A stretch of 64,000 nt of DNA from positions 252,879 to 316,878 of the forward strand of contig JAJFVL010000046.1 in assembly GCA_021371855.1 (NCBI GenBank), in the 5' to 3' direction. The notes under the pieces are model-generated. The model had not been told where the DNA came from, ran no database searches, and was given only the letters and a program-made list of their open reading frames with translations. This stretch comes from Bacteroidales bacterium (lineage in GTDB: Bacteria > Bacteroidota > Bacteroidia > Bacteroidales > VadinHA17). The position numbers and the translations under genes were made by a program. How positions within the stretch are numbered: position 1 is the first letter of the stretch; every line of letters starts with the position of its first letter. This document shows positions 9,331 through 17,638 of this stretch, in pieces.

Positions 9331-10425
9331 ATGAATCAATCACTTTTTATCTTATTGAAAAAAATTTCCCGATCTGCCTGTCGTAAGGTAAAGTTATTTA
9401 TCATAATCGCTTTATCAGGGATAGCAAATCTCTCTTTTGCCGGGGAACCGACTGTCCTCATATTTATTGTTGACGGACTTCAGAGAGATGCAGCAGAAGC
9501 AGCGGCAGCTAACGGTGCCGAAAATATCAAATTCCTTATTGGGAACGGAGTAACGGTCCGGGAAGCTTATTGCACAAGTCCTGCACCACGCATGTTTTTA
9601 CCCGATGGATCCCTTCCGTGGGGAACATCGTCTTCACCAAATGTTGCAATGCATACAGGTACTCATGTTTTTGAATCGAGGATGATGGACGATATTTTTC
9701 TTTCCGCCAGACGGGCAAAAATCAAATCAGTTTTTGCCGGAGGAGCAGAAAATTATGTTGAATTCACTACACCTGATTTTTGTTATGCAGGCTCTCTTAC
9801 TGATTCTGCAGTAGTACAATACGGAATGAATCATTTTACAAAAGACAATACACGGTTAATCAGACTTCACCTTCAGCAGATCAGAGACAGCTGGACCGGT
9901 CCGGAAGAAAAACTAAATCCCGGTTCCGGTTACCAGCATGCTATCCTTAGAGCTGATGCTCTTCTGGGTAAGCTTATCCTGATGTTTAAAAATGCAGGAG
10001 TATGGAATGATACTTATATTGTTTTGGCAGGAGACCATGGTATGGGTATTACTAAAGAAAGTGAGCATCCGCCTTCAGTTCCTTCCTCATGGTCGACATT
10101 TATGAATTTTTACGGTCCCGGTATAAAAAAAGGCAAAAGTATCCCTTATGCTGAAACACCGGATATTGCAATTATGGTTAATCACTTTTTAAGACTTGAA
10201 CCACTAAAAGGTCATACAGATCCCAAAGTGAAAATTGAACCAAAAGGGACCACAGGTACATTCCTGTGCAACATCTTTGAAGGGAATCCGGATGAGATCA
10301 CTCATCCCAAATATATCAAAAGATATCTGGAAAGTAAAAACTGGGAACCTTCTGATGATTATTCAGAATACCGGCTGGCTATGCTTTCTTATATCAGAGA
10401 GTCACTTGTGCCAGCCTCTCATTAA
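9331..10425 (+). CDS. Alkaline phosphatase-fold / nucleotide pyrophosphatase-like hydrolase
   Basis: About 364 residues. The ATG at 9331 is preferred over upstream weak starts. An N-terminal hydrophobic stretch ('VKLFIIIALSGIANLSFAG') is a signal sequence. 'PTVLIFIVDGLQRDAAEAAA' is the first metal-binding strand of the type I phosphodiesterase/alkaline phosphatase superfamily; 'APRMFLPDGSLPWGTSSSPN' carries the region of the catalytic nucleophile; 'DTYIVLAGDHGMGITKE' and 'PLKGHTDPKV' give further metal ligands. It is expected to hydrolyse phosphate mono- or diesters, or sulfate esters, outside the cytoplasm. It lies 21 bp from the convergent CBM9-like gene. Confidence 0.75.
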   Translation: MNQSLFILLKKISRSACRKVKLFIIIALSGIANLSFAGEPTVLIFIVDGLQRDAAEAAAANGAENIKFLIGNGVTVREAYCTSPAPRMFLPDGSLPWGTSSSPNVAMHTGTHVFESRMMDDIFLSARRAKIKSVFAGGAENYVEFTTPDFCYAGSLTDSAVVQYGMNHFTKDNTRLIRLHLQQIRDSWTGPEEKLNPGSGYQHAILRADALLGKLILMFKNAGVWNDTYIVLAGDHGMGITKESEHPPSVPSSWSTFMNFYGPGIKKGKSIPYAETPDIAIMVNHFLRLEPLKGHTDPKVKIEPKGTTGTFLCNIFEGNPDEITHPKYIKRYLESKNWEPSDDYSEYRLAMLSYIRESLVPASH

Positions 10426-10446
10426 CAATCATGTCTCTCCCTGATG

Positions 10447-11589
10447 CTATTTGCTTTCTGGTTTCTTTGGATTGAATAATACAATCTTCCCATCATGATA
10501 AATTGTCCAGACAGGATCATCATTCTTAACAGGGAAATAACTCTCAAATGTTGAGCGCGTGGAGCTTATTACCGGAGCTGGCAGGTTTTTCGGGAAATCT
10601 GATCTTCTTAATCCAATATCCCCCAGACTGGAAGAATAAGTGTTGTTTTTCTTAAAATACTCATATTCTGCATAATAGATTTTTCGTAACGCCCACTTTA
10701 AATCCAGGTCCCTGTCGGGAACAAAGGTTTCCATTCCATCGCCTGCCTGGATAGTTGAAAATTGCAGATAACCCCACATTTCAGGCATGTGCATATTGAT
10801 ACGCCCCTGAGGAGACCAAACCCAGTTATTTTCAGGAAAAGATCGCCCGGTTTGTGGATCGACCTCTTTTTTGTACTTCCCTGCCTCAACAACAGTACGC
10901 CATTCAACCCTTGAAAAATTTATTCTCCACTGACCTACAATTTCAGGAGAGCCAGTTGTTGCAGCCCATTCCTTAAATGTTTTGAATGGAATCACCAGCT
11001 CAACCGTCCAGTTTCTGTCAACATCAGAGGGATTATTTATTGTGCCGTCAACCCTGACTCCTACCTTCAGTCCGGCAATATCCCATCCGTTTATAGCTGA
11101 CCCTCCGTCACGGTAGGCTTTTAACAATAAGAGATCCCACGGTGTCCCATAGGCATTAACTTCGAGCTCATAATAAGCCTGTGTATCTCCATCCGGATCG
11201 ATAAATACCTCAAAGTCATTATCATAGAAAATGACAGTATCTCTCTGCCTCAATGTTGCCCATACATCAGGTTCTTCAAGTTCTGCAGCTATATAAAGAT
11301 TTGAATCGTCCCACAGTAATTTTGCACGGGTTTTTAATTCCGGAACGGGTTTGGCAGATCCCTCTATGTCGACAAAATATTCTGTCCATGGGACTGCGCC
11401 CCAGGATTCTTCATCAAGAACTCCGTCGGGAGTAACAGGAGAAGCTGTACGGTAGCATACATAGCCCCTCGGCTTAGGTTCCGGAGGCAATTGCAATGAA
11501 GAACTCTCTTTAGTTACCGGAGACCGGATACAGGAATAAAAGCTGATCAGCAATCCTGACAACAAAAATAAATCAAATCTTCTGTTCAT
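10447..11589 (-). CDS. CBM9-like carbohydrate-binding lipoprotein
   Basis: About 380 residues from the ATG at 11589. This start places the signal 'MNRRFDLFLLSGLLISFYSC' with its lipobox Cys at the N-terminus; more upstream starts would bury it. 'GYVCYRTASPVTPDGVLDEE' then 'SWGAVPWTEYFVDIEG' begins the family 9-like carbohydrate-binding module (SSF49344 type). 'AKLLWDDSNLYIAAELEEPDV', 'DNDFEVFIDPDGD' and 'WRINFSRVEWR' are characteristic strands. The C-terminal part ('LKWALRKIYYAEYEYFKKNN') is an extension often seen in this group. The gene diverges from the GH2 gene across about 260 bp, which probably holds both promoters. A role in glycan binding at the cell surface is inferred. Confidence 0.75.
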   Translation of the reverse strand: MNRRFDLFLLSGLLISFYSCIRSPVTKESSSLQLPPEPKPRGYVCYRTASPVTPDGVLDEESWGAVPWTEYFVDIEGSAKPVPELKTRAKLLWDDSNLYIAAELEEPDVWATLRQRDTVIFYDNDFEVFIDPDGDTQAYYELEVNAYGTPWDLLLLKAYRDGGSAINGWDIAGLKVGVRVDGTINNPSDVDRNWTVELVIPFKTFKEWAATTGSPEIVGQWRINFSRVEWRTVVEAGKYKKEVDPQTGRSFPENNWVWSPQGRINMHMPEMWGYLQFSTIQAGDGMETFVPDRDLDLKWALRKIYYAEYEYFKKNNTYSSSLGDIGLRRSDFPKNLPAPVISSTRSTFESYFPVKNDDPVWTIYHDGKIVLFNPKKPESK

Positions 11590-11850
11590 TTTTGTTACTG
11601 CTTTTTTAATCGTTTCAATCATAACCATCAGCATTTTATCAAAATTGTCCATAACGATTATTTTAGATATATAATGAAATTCTGTTACTCTTATTTTGAC
11701 AGGAACCTGTAAGTTATGAAAATATCCGCAGATCACGAACAATCGTTAATATTTCCCATTCCCGTCAAATATTTTTAATTTTGAATAACCAAACTGTTGA
11801 CTTGAAATAAGATTCACAGAATAATCAACTTACCTGAAATACCGATTGCC

Positions 11851-14460
11851 ATGAAAACCATTCGATTTTTCCTGATCCTGTTAATTATGCTGCCGTCATT
11901 TGCAGTGGCACAATCTTCCAGGTATTTTCTCCACGACAACTGGAAAGCAAAAAGAGCTACTGATGTGCTGGCCGATGGTACTGAAATAACAGCAGCTGAC
12001 TTCAAACCTGAAGGTTGGCTTGATGCAGTGGTTCCCGGGACTATCCTTACAACTCTTTTACATAATAATCAGATTGCCGATCCTTTTTTCGGAATGAATA
12101 ATAATCTTATCCCTGACGTGTATGATACAGGCAGAGATTATTATACCTACTGGTTTCTCAATGAGTTTGAAATTCCTGATATTAAAGATGGTCAGGAGGC
12201 ATGGATCAATTTCAGAGGAATAAATTATTTTGCCGATATATTTCTGAATGGTCACAGGATAAATACAAATACACACCAGGGTATGTATCTCAGAGAAAAG
12301 TATCTGATCACACCCTGTCTGAATAAAGGGAAACCAAATAAACTGGCGATATGGGTGGCTCCTCCTGATCCTGTCGGAAATGCTGCAGCCGGTCAGGGTG
12401 GTGATGGGACCATCGGACGTAATCTGACCATGCAATGTACGGCAGGATGGGATTGGATCTGTCCTATGCGCGACAGGAATACAGGTATCTGGGACCAGGT
12501 TTCTGTTGAAATCACTGGTTCCGTCGATTTGAAGAATCCTTACATCGAAACAAGAGTCCCGGAAATAAGAGTACCCGGAAAAAACCAGGCTCCTGCATAT
12601 GTCAGGCTATCGGTTGAGTTAAAAAACGCATCATCGAAAATTGTTAACGGGACTTTAAATGTTGAATTCGATGGTCACAAAAGTTCTTTGAAAATTGCCA
12701 TTAATCCTTTCGAAGAAAAGATCGCCTCATTCCCCGAGATTAAGGTTGACAACCCAAAATTATGGTGGCCAAACGGGATGGGCGATCAGCCGTTATATAA
12801 CATGAAAATTGATTTCATTGCACAGGATGGAACAAATATTGATTCTGAAACGGTTACTTTTGGCATCAGGGAAACAAGCAACTATTTTGATGAAAAAATT
12901 AAAGGAAGGGTATTTACAGTAAATGGTCAGAAACTATTTATCAAAGGCGGCAACTGGATCGCATCAGATGCCATGCTTCGTTTGACAAAAGAGCGCTACG
13001 AATCAGAAGTGAGGCTGCATGCCGGAATGAACATGAATATGATCAGAGTTTGGGGAGGCGGCCTGACCGAACGACCCGAATTTTACGATGCATGTGATAA
13101 ATACGGAATACTGGTATGGCAGGATCTCTGGGTTTCAGGCGACTGTAACGGGGAGTGGCCCGATCCACAAAAGAAAGAGTCGCAGGCCAGACGAAAAGCT
13201 TATCCCGACAATCACGACCTGTTTCTGGAAGCAGTTATTGACCAGATTAAAATGTTAAGAAATCACCCCAGCCTCTATCTGTGGTGCGGAGGAAATGAGA
13301 CCCTTCCTCCTTCTGACATATTGAAGGCTCTGGAAGAAAACATATTCCCCACCTTCGATCCCAAAAGATTTTTTCTGGATCAGTCAACTTCCTCCCGCCT
13401 TATGACAAATACCATAGGAGGTAACGGTGACGGACCTTACGGTATCAGGGAACCTGAAAAGATCTTCACTGAAAGATCATATCCGTTTAATCCAGAAACC
13501 GGCTCTATAGGAATTCCCAACTATGACGGGCTCAAGAAAATCATACCCGAAGATGAAATGACACCACCACAGTCATTCAGGGCAGGCAAATCCTGGTCAT
13601 ATCATAAATATCTGCCTTTGAATAATTTCCCCGATCGTTACGGGAAGGTAAAAGATATCCGTGATTTCTGTTTCAAAGCCCAGATGGTCAGCTACGAACA
13701 ATACCGCGCACTCCAGGAAGGTTTTAATTATAAAATGTGGGATTGGTATACAGGAATGCTTGTGTGGAAAAACCAGAATCCATGGACAGCATTGCGCGGA
13801 TCTTTTTATGACTATTATCTTGATTACAACGGCGGTTATTTCGGATATAAACATGGTGCAGCCCCGGTTCACATCCAGCTTAATCTGAATGATTCAGTGG
13901 TGTGCGTTTTAAACCAGACTGCAGAGAATGTAAACAATATCACAGCAAATGTAGGTCTTTATGATATGCACGGCAAACTGCTTTCTGAGCAGAAAAACAC
14001 AGTGAATCTGAAAGCTCAGGAGGTAACATTATTAAAAAAGGTCGTTTTACCAAAGGGCAACGGTGAGGTCTTCTTTCTGAAATTGCAGCTGACTGCTCAG
14101 GGGAAAGTGTTGGATGAGAATCTTTACTGGCTTTCAAATGTACCCCATCTGTATGAAAAGCTGAACGATCTGAAAGAAGTTGCTGTTAAGACCGTTATAA
14201 GTAAAAATGATGAAGATCATGCTGTTATTGCAATCTCCAATCCAAAAGATGAAACAGCGTTCTTCATCAGGTTAAAAATAACTAACGAAAAAAATGAACT
14301 TATTCTGCCTTCATATTTCACCGACAACTATTTCACTTTATTGCCGGGTGAGGTGAAACATGTTGAACTTGATTTGTCCGGAACAGATAAGAATAAAAGG
14401 AATGGAATTAAGCTTGTTGCAGAAGGGTGGAATGTTCCTAAACAAGAGACTGAATTTTAA
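11851..14460 (+). CDS. Glycoside hydrolase family 2, exo-beta-glucosaminidase/mannosidase-like
   Basis: 869 residues with signal peptide 'MKTIRFFLILLIMLPSFAVAQ'. A jelly-roll sugar-binding domain comes first ('AVVPGTILTTLLHNNQIADP', 'YYTYWFLNEFEIP', 'INYFADIFLNGHRI'), then an immunoglobulin-like domain and the TIM barrel ('IKGGNWIASDAML', 'MNMIRVWGGGLTE', 'YGILVWQDLW'). 'HPSLYLWCGGNETLP' carries the acid/base Glu (about residue 483). 'FNPETGSIGIPN' (Glu about 549) aligns with the nucleophile segment of the exo-glucosaminidase branch. The layout after it ('WKNQNPWTALRGSFYDYYLD') also fits that branch rather than classic beta-galactosidases. Exported, it would release beta-linked GlcN or mannose residues; the substrate is not settled. 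Confidence 0.85.
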   Translation: MKTIRFFLILLIMLPSFAVAQSSRYFLHDNWKAKRATDVLADGTEITAADFKPEGWLDAVVPGTILTTLLHNNQIADPFFGMNNNLIPDVYDTGRDYYTYWFLNEFEIPDIKDGQEAWINFRGINYFADIFLNGHRINTNTHQGMYLREKYLITPCLNKGKPNKLAIWVAPPDPVGNAAAGQGGDGTIGRNLTMQCTAGWDWICPMRDRNTGIWDQVSVEITGSVDLKNPYIETRVPEIRVPGKNQAPAYVRLSVELKNASSKIVNGTLNVEFDGHKSSLKIAINPFEEKIASFPEIKVDNPKLWWPNGMGDQPLYNMKIDFIAQDGTNIDSETVTFGIRETSNYFDEKIKGRVFTVNGQKLFIKGGNWIASDAMLRLTKERYESEVRLHAGMNMNMIRVWGGGLTERPEFYDACDKYGILVWQDLWVSGDCNGEWPDPQKKESQARRKAYPDNHDLFLEAVIDQIKMLRNHPSLYLWCGGNETLPPSDILKALEENIFPTFDPKRFFLDQSTSSRLMTNTIGGNGDGPYGIREPEKIFTERSYPFNPETGSIGIPNYDGLKKIIPEDEMTPPQSFRAGKSWSYHKYLPLNNFPDRYGKVKDIRDFCFKAQMVSYEQYRALQEGFNYKMWDWYTGMLVWKNQNPWTALRGSFYDYYLDYNGGYFGYKHGAAPVHIQLNLNDSVVCVLNQTAENVNNITANVGLYDMHGKLLSEQKNTVNLKAQEVTLLKKVVLPKGNGEVFFLKLQLTAQGKVLDENLYWLSNVPHLYEKLNDLKEVAVKTVISKNDEDHAVIAISNPKDETAFFIRLKITNEKNELILPSYFTDNYFTLLPGEVKHVELDLSGTDKNKRNGIKLVAEGWNVPKQETEF

Positions 14461-14514
14461 GATTCTTAAAAATCAAATCGAACCGTGAACCATAAAAACC
14501 AGCCGGCTGTCCGG

Positions 14515-14564
14515 GCAAAGGGCGCAAAGCTAAAATCATGATTTATTTGCTTTGCGTTCTTTGC
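14515..14564. repeat. GCGCAAAG-type hairpin
   Basis: GCAAAG-GG-CGCAAAGC (14515-14530) faces GCTTTGCG-TT-CTTTGC (14549-14564). In RNA all 16 positions pair if the central GG/UU are counted as G-U. It lies between the converging GH2 and GH127 genes and probably serves as a shared 3' hairpin. Related GCGCAAAGG words occur at 34288-34316 and 46852-46945. Confidence 0.6.
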
Positions 14565-14605
14565 GGTTAATTGATTTATGCTTTTCAGACAGCTTTCAGG
14601 ATTTC

Positions 14606-17008
14606 TTACTTAAAAAATTCAGGAAAACAGGAAAACGGTTCATCCTGAACTTCAAAATATGGCCAGTATTCGAATTCTCTGCTCCCTTCAATTGTGAAAT
14701 GCAAAGGTTTTCCCTGAACCGGTCTGAGCATCTTTTTAATGCTTTCAGGAGTTGTTTTCACCCCTACATCATACTTCTTTGCCCTCACACCAACCATTGC
14801 CATCAGGATTGGCCCGTATTCAATGGCATAATGATTTTCTTCAAATCCTTTTTCCATTCCGGTATATTTGGTTACCCTGAAATCCATCGGAAGAGTAAAT
14901 GAAATTACATCTGTGTTTTTCCACTCCCTGTCAATTACAAAATATGTCCCCGGAATCCCTTTCCCGACCTCTTTTCCATTGACCATTACAGCCATCTTTT
15001 CAGAAGCCCATGATGGTACACGGAGGCGGATTATATTTTTCATTGGTTTGCCATTCCCTACAGTTATCTCGACTTTAGGATCATAAGGGAACTGTGTCTT
15101 CATCTTAAGGCTCATGGGTTGGTTCCTGCATGTATACTTAATCTCTGAAGCAGCATACAGATCAACGTAAATACCATCTTCCGCAGTGGAATAAATATAT
15201 TCGGGAAGTGATCCGAAAACCCTTGTTCCCTGACCCTCACAACAGGTATTCATGCACTGATGGGAATTTGGTGAATGATCACCATACTTCCAGTCTACCA
15301 GTTTTGCAAAATAGCGGATTCCCTGAGGACCATACTGGTTTGCTATTGCCACATTGTATATTGATTTCTCAATTTCGCTGACGTATTTTTCCTGGTCGGG
15401 ATAAAGAAGATGGAAACGCTGGTTAAGCTTCATCCAAAATGAGTTACCGCATAATTCACCTGTCTCCTTTCTCAGATAATATGATTTTGGTTCATAAAGA
15501 AATGTTCCTTCATTTATTGCAAGTGACCCTCCGATATGCTCCCAGTTGTCATGGTACAGATCCCATGCCCCCAAAGCAGCATCAAGATATTTCTGAGCTC
15601 CCGTTGCACGATATAGATCGAGATAGGGTTCGATCCCGGTAACTAAATAGTTATGGGGACGGTCGTACGGATACCTCCATATTGCATCCGGATTTCTGTC
15701 AGCCAGTTGTTTCATCCAGTAGTTTTCCTGAAAATATTGTTGGACTACCTGAATATCTTTGGCCTTCCCAATAGGTGTAAAATAGGTCCTTGTCATAGGT
15801 ATAATGCCCTGTGTCCCCTGTCTCGGGCGTCTTAGCATTTCCGTCAAATATGGACATTGGTCAAACCAGTCATAAAACCCCCGCAATAACCCGAAAGCCT
15901 TTTTGTTGCCGGCATATCCAGCCTCTATCAGTCCGTGGGTTACCCATGACCTTGTATAGGCTCCGTATTCAACGTCAAATATTGTATGCTTCGGATAGGC
16001 CATCAGATAGCCGTCCGGCTCCTTACACTGATCGATTACATCGATAATATCATTCATCTCTTTACGCAAGTCCGCATTTTCTATCCAACGCAAGGTGTTT
16101 CCAGCTCCCATCAGAAAACGTCCTGCCTCCGATCCCGGAAGTTGCTTAAACCAGAATAAACTTAACTTTTCATCAAAAGGTTCTACCGGTAATCCAGCCT
16201 TTACACGAAAATTTCGAACCAACTGATCGAAAGTAAATGAGTTCATCAGGTAACTGATGTTGTTTTCCATTGTCTTCTTAAACAATCCATCTCCTAACTG
16301 TACTCCTCCCATCGGTGTTTCAGCCTTGTAAGCTACAGGCTTCCATGTTTCAACAGGCATCACATTCTCCGGATTATTGGTAACCACATATTCTCCCTGA
16401 GGCCGTGGCGGACGTGTAAGCAATTCTATGTGTGAATCATTGCCTGGATTTGATTCTGTTGCTGTGCATCCCTCCGCAATATCTTTTCCGTCTGAAAGAA
16501 CAATTATCTTTGTCATTGCCAGTTTATTGTCTCTGAGGCGTATTGCAGTTAACCTGACATATCTTCCATAAACCTCTTTTGAGGCAAATGCGCAAACTTT
16601 ATCAATCGGGTCAGGGAATTCTTCCTTCAGGGTATAGTCTTCATACATGATGGAGTGTTCGAAATTCACATCATTTGAAACTTCGAGTTTGAAACGTGAT
16701 GGAAAACCTCCGGCAGCAGGGCCCCATCCCTGTACTCCGGGTAATAGTTTTATCCCGTCTATTTTCTTTACCTGCCCCAGATCAATCTGCACCCAGCGTA
16801 TCTCATTGTTGCTGGCTGCCATTGAAGCGTAAGCCGGAAGATAATATCTTGCCACCCGCTCAACCCCCATTTCTGCTTCACGAAGTTCATTGGCCGCGTT
16901 ATACTTTACCTGAGCTGTCAACAATATGGAATTCATTGTTAAGAAAGAAGATACAACGAGGCAAATGAACTTTGCTTCTTTTAATAAAATGGATGTTTTT
17001 GTTCTCAT
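14606..17008 (-). CDS. Discoidin domain + GH127 beta-L-arabinofuranosidase-like protein
   Basis: 800 residues with an N-terminal hydrophobic export signal ('FICLVVSSFLTMNSILLTAQ'). Residues about 35-175 form an F5/8 type C (discoidin) sugar-binding domain ('WVQIDLGQVKKIDGIKLLPG', 'GRYVRLTAIRLRD'). The rest is the GH127 (DUF1680) alpha/alpha barrel: 'GGVQLGDGLFKKTMENNISY', 'EPDGYLMAYPKHTIFDVEYG', 'YLVTGIEPYLDLYRATGAQ' and 'HQCMNTCCEGQGTRVFGSLP'. The paired Cys in 'CCEGQG' (about residues 590-591) correspond to the zinc-bound nucleophilic Cys region of the family. It should remove beta-L-arabinofuranose from plant or algal glycans, working with the neighbouring GH2 and CBM9-like proteins. Confidence 0.88.
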   Translation of the reverse strand: MRTKTSILLKEAKFICLVVSSFLTMNSILLTAQVKYNAANELREAEMGVERVARYYLPAYASMAASNNEIRWVQIDLGQVKKIDGIKLLPGVQGWGPAAGGFPSRFKLEVSNDVNFEHSIMYEDYTLKEEFPDPIDKVCAFASKEVYGRYVRLTAIRLRDNKLAMTKIIVLSDGKDIAEGCTATESNPGNDSHIELLTRPPRPQGEYVVTNNPENVMPVETWKPVAYKAETPMGGVQLGDGLFKKTMENNISYLMNSFTFDQLVRNFRVKAGLPVEPFDEKLSLFWFKQLPGSEAGRFLMGAGNTLRWIENADLRKEMNDIIDVIDQCKEPDGYLMAYPKHTIFDVEYGAYTRSWVTHGLIEAGYAGNKKAFGLLRGFYDWFDQCPYLTEMLRRPRQGTQGIIPMTRTYFTPIGKAKDIQVVQQYFQENYWMKQLADRNPDAIWRYPYDRPHNYLVTGIEPYLDLYRATGAQKYLDAALGAWDLYHDNWEHIGGSLAINEGTFLYEPKSYYLRKETGELCGNSFWMKLNQRFHLLYPDQEKYVSEIEKSIYNVAIANQYGPQGIRYFAKLVDWKYGDHSPNSHQCMNTCCEGQGTRVFGSLPEYIYSTAEDGIYVDLYAASEIKYTCRNQPMSLKMKTQFPYDPKVEITVGNGKPMKNIIRLRVPSWASEKMAVMVNGKEVGKGIPGTYFVIDREWKNTDVISFTLPMDFRVTKYTGMEKGFEENHYAIEYGPILMAMVGVRAKKYDVGVKTTPESIKKMLRPVQGKPLHFTIEGSREFEYWPYFEVQDEPFSCFPEFFK

Positions 17009-17230
17009 CTTTATTATGGTTTCAAAATGATTAATATAACTTCAAGTTAACGCGTGTTAAATATAATCCTTCACATTCCGAAGGTATATTATAAATGTGA
17101 ATAAAAAATGTAAAATCACATTATCTTGCTAAAATTGATTATATCCGGTGAAAACATTGTATTTATTTCGTGCCTATAGTACTTCGAAAATATGGGAATA
17201 TTTTAAATATCTACTATTAGTTGGTTTCTG

Positions 17231-17327
17231 ACTGAGCTGTCCCGGAGGGGCATGATGTTGGTAGAAAGATTATTACAGAATCTGTTAAAGTCCCATATGG
17301 GATGCCATAAAAGTTAACCGGGCAATA
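17231..17327 (+). repeat. Dispersed 90-bp repeat, copy 1 (coding remnant)
   Basis: This segment is alike over its length to 24193-24290. In one frame both copies read LVE-x-LLQNLLKS followed shortly by a stop; several differences are synonymous (TTA/TTG, CAG/CAA). It also contains a hairpin (TCCCAT/ATGGGA) whose counterpart in copy 2 keeps the pairing with different bases. It looks like the 3' end of a former gene family or element. I do not recognise the parent. Confidence 0.5.
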
Positions 17328-17416
17328 ATAAAAAGAAAAATGCTACTGCTATTGTAATAAAAAAACAATGATGTCTATATTTAATGAGGTTCATGAATTC
17401 TGAGCCGTCCAAATGG

Positions 17417-17614
17417 TTATTCAGATGCAGGTCCAATCAGATCTTGTGGATTATAGGCAATTCCATATTTAATTGTTTCAGTAAGTTTCTCCACATTTTC
17501 TCTACAATTAACCTTTATTTTTAATACTGAGTCTTCAATATAAGCATCAGCTTCGGTTCCTCCATATCTAAAATGTTGAACAGTTTCTCTTTTAGAAGCA
17601 TTATAATTATACAT
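17417..17614 (-). CDS. Small hypothetical protein or gene fragment
   Basis: 65 residues ('MYNYNASKRETVQHFRYGGT...YNPQDLIGPASE') with unbiased, protein-like composition and no export signal. It follows the BACON gene by about 25 bp on the same strand. I do not recognise a family; it could equally be the end of a degraded gene. No clear ribosome binding site is visible. Confidence 0.3.
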   Translation of the reverse strand: MYNYNASKRETVQHFRYGGTEADAYIEDSVLKIKVNCRENVEKLTETIKYGIAYNPQDLIGPASE

Positions 17615-17638
17615 ACGCGTTTTGGAGAATACTTAACA

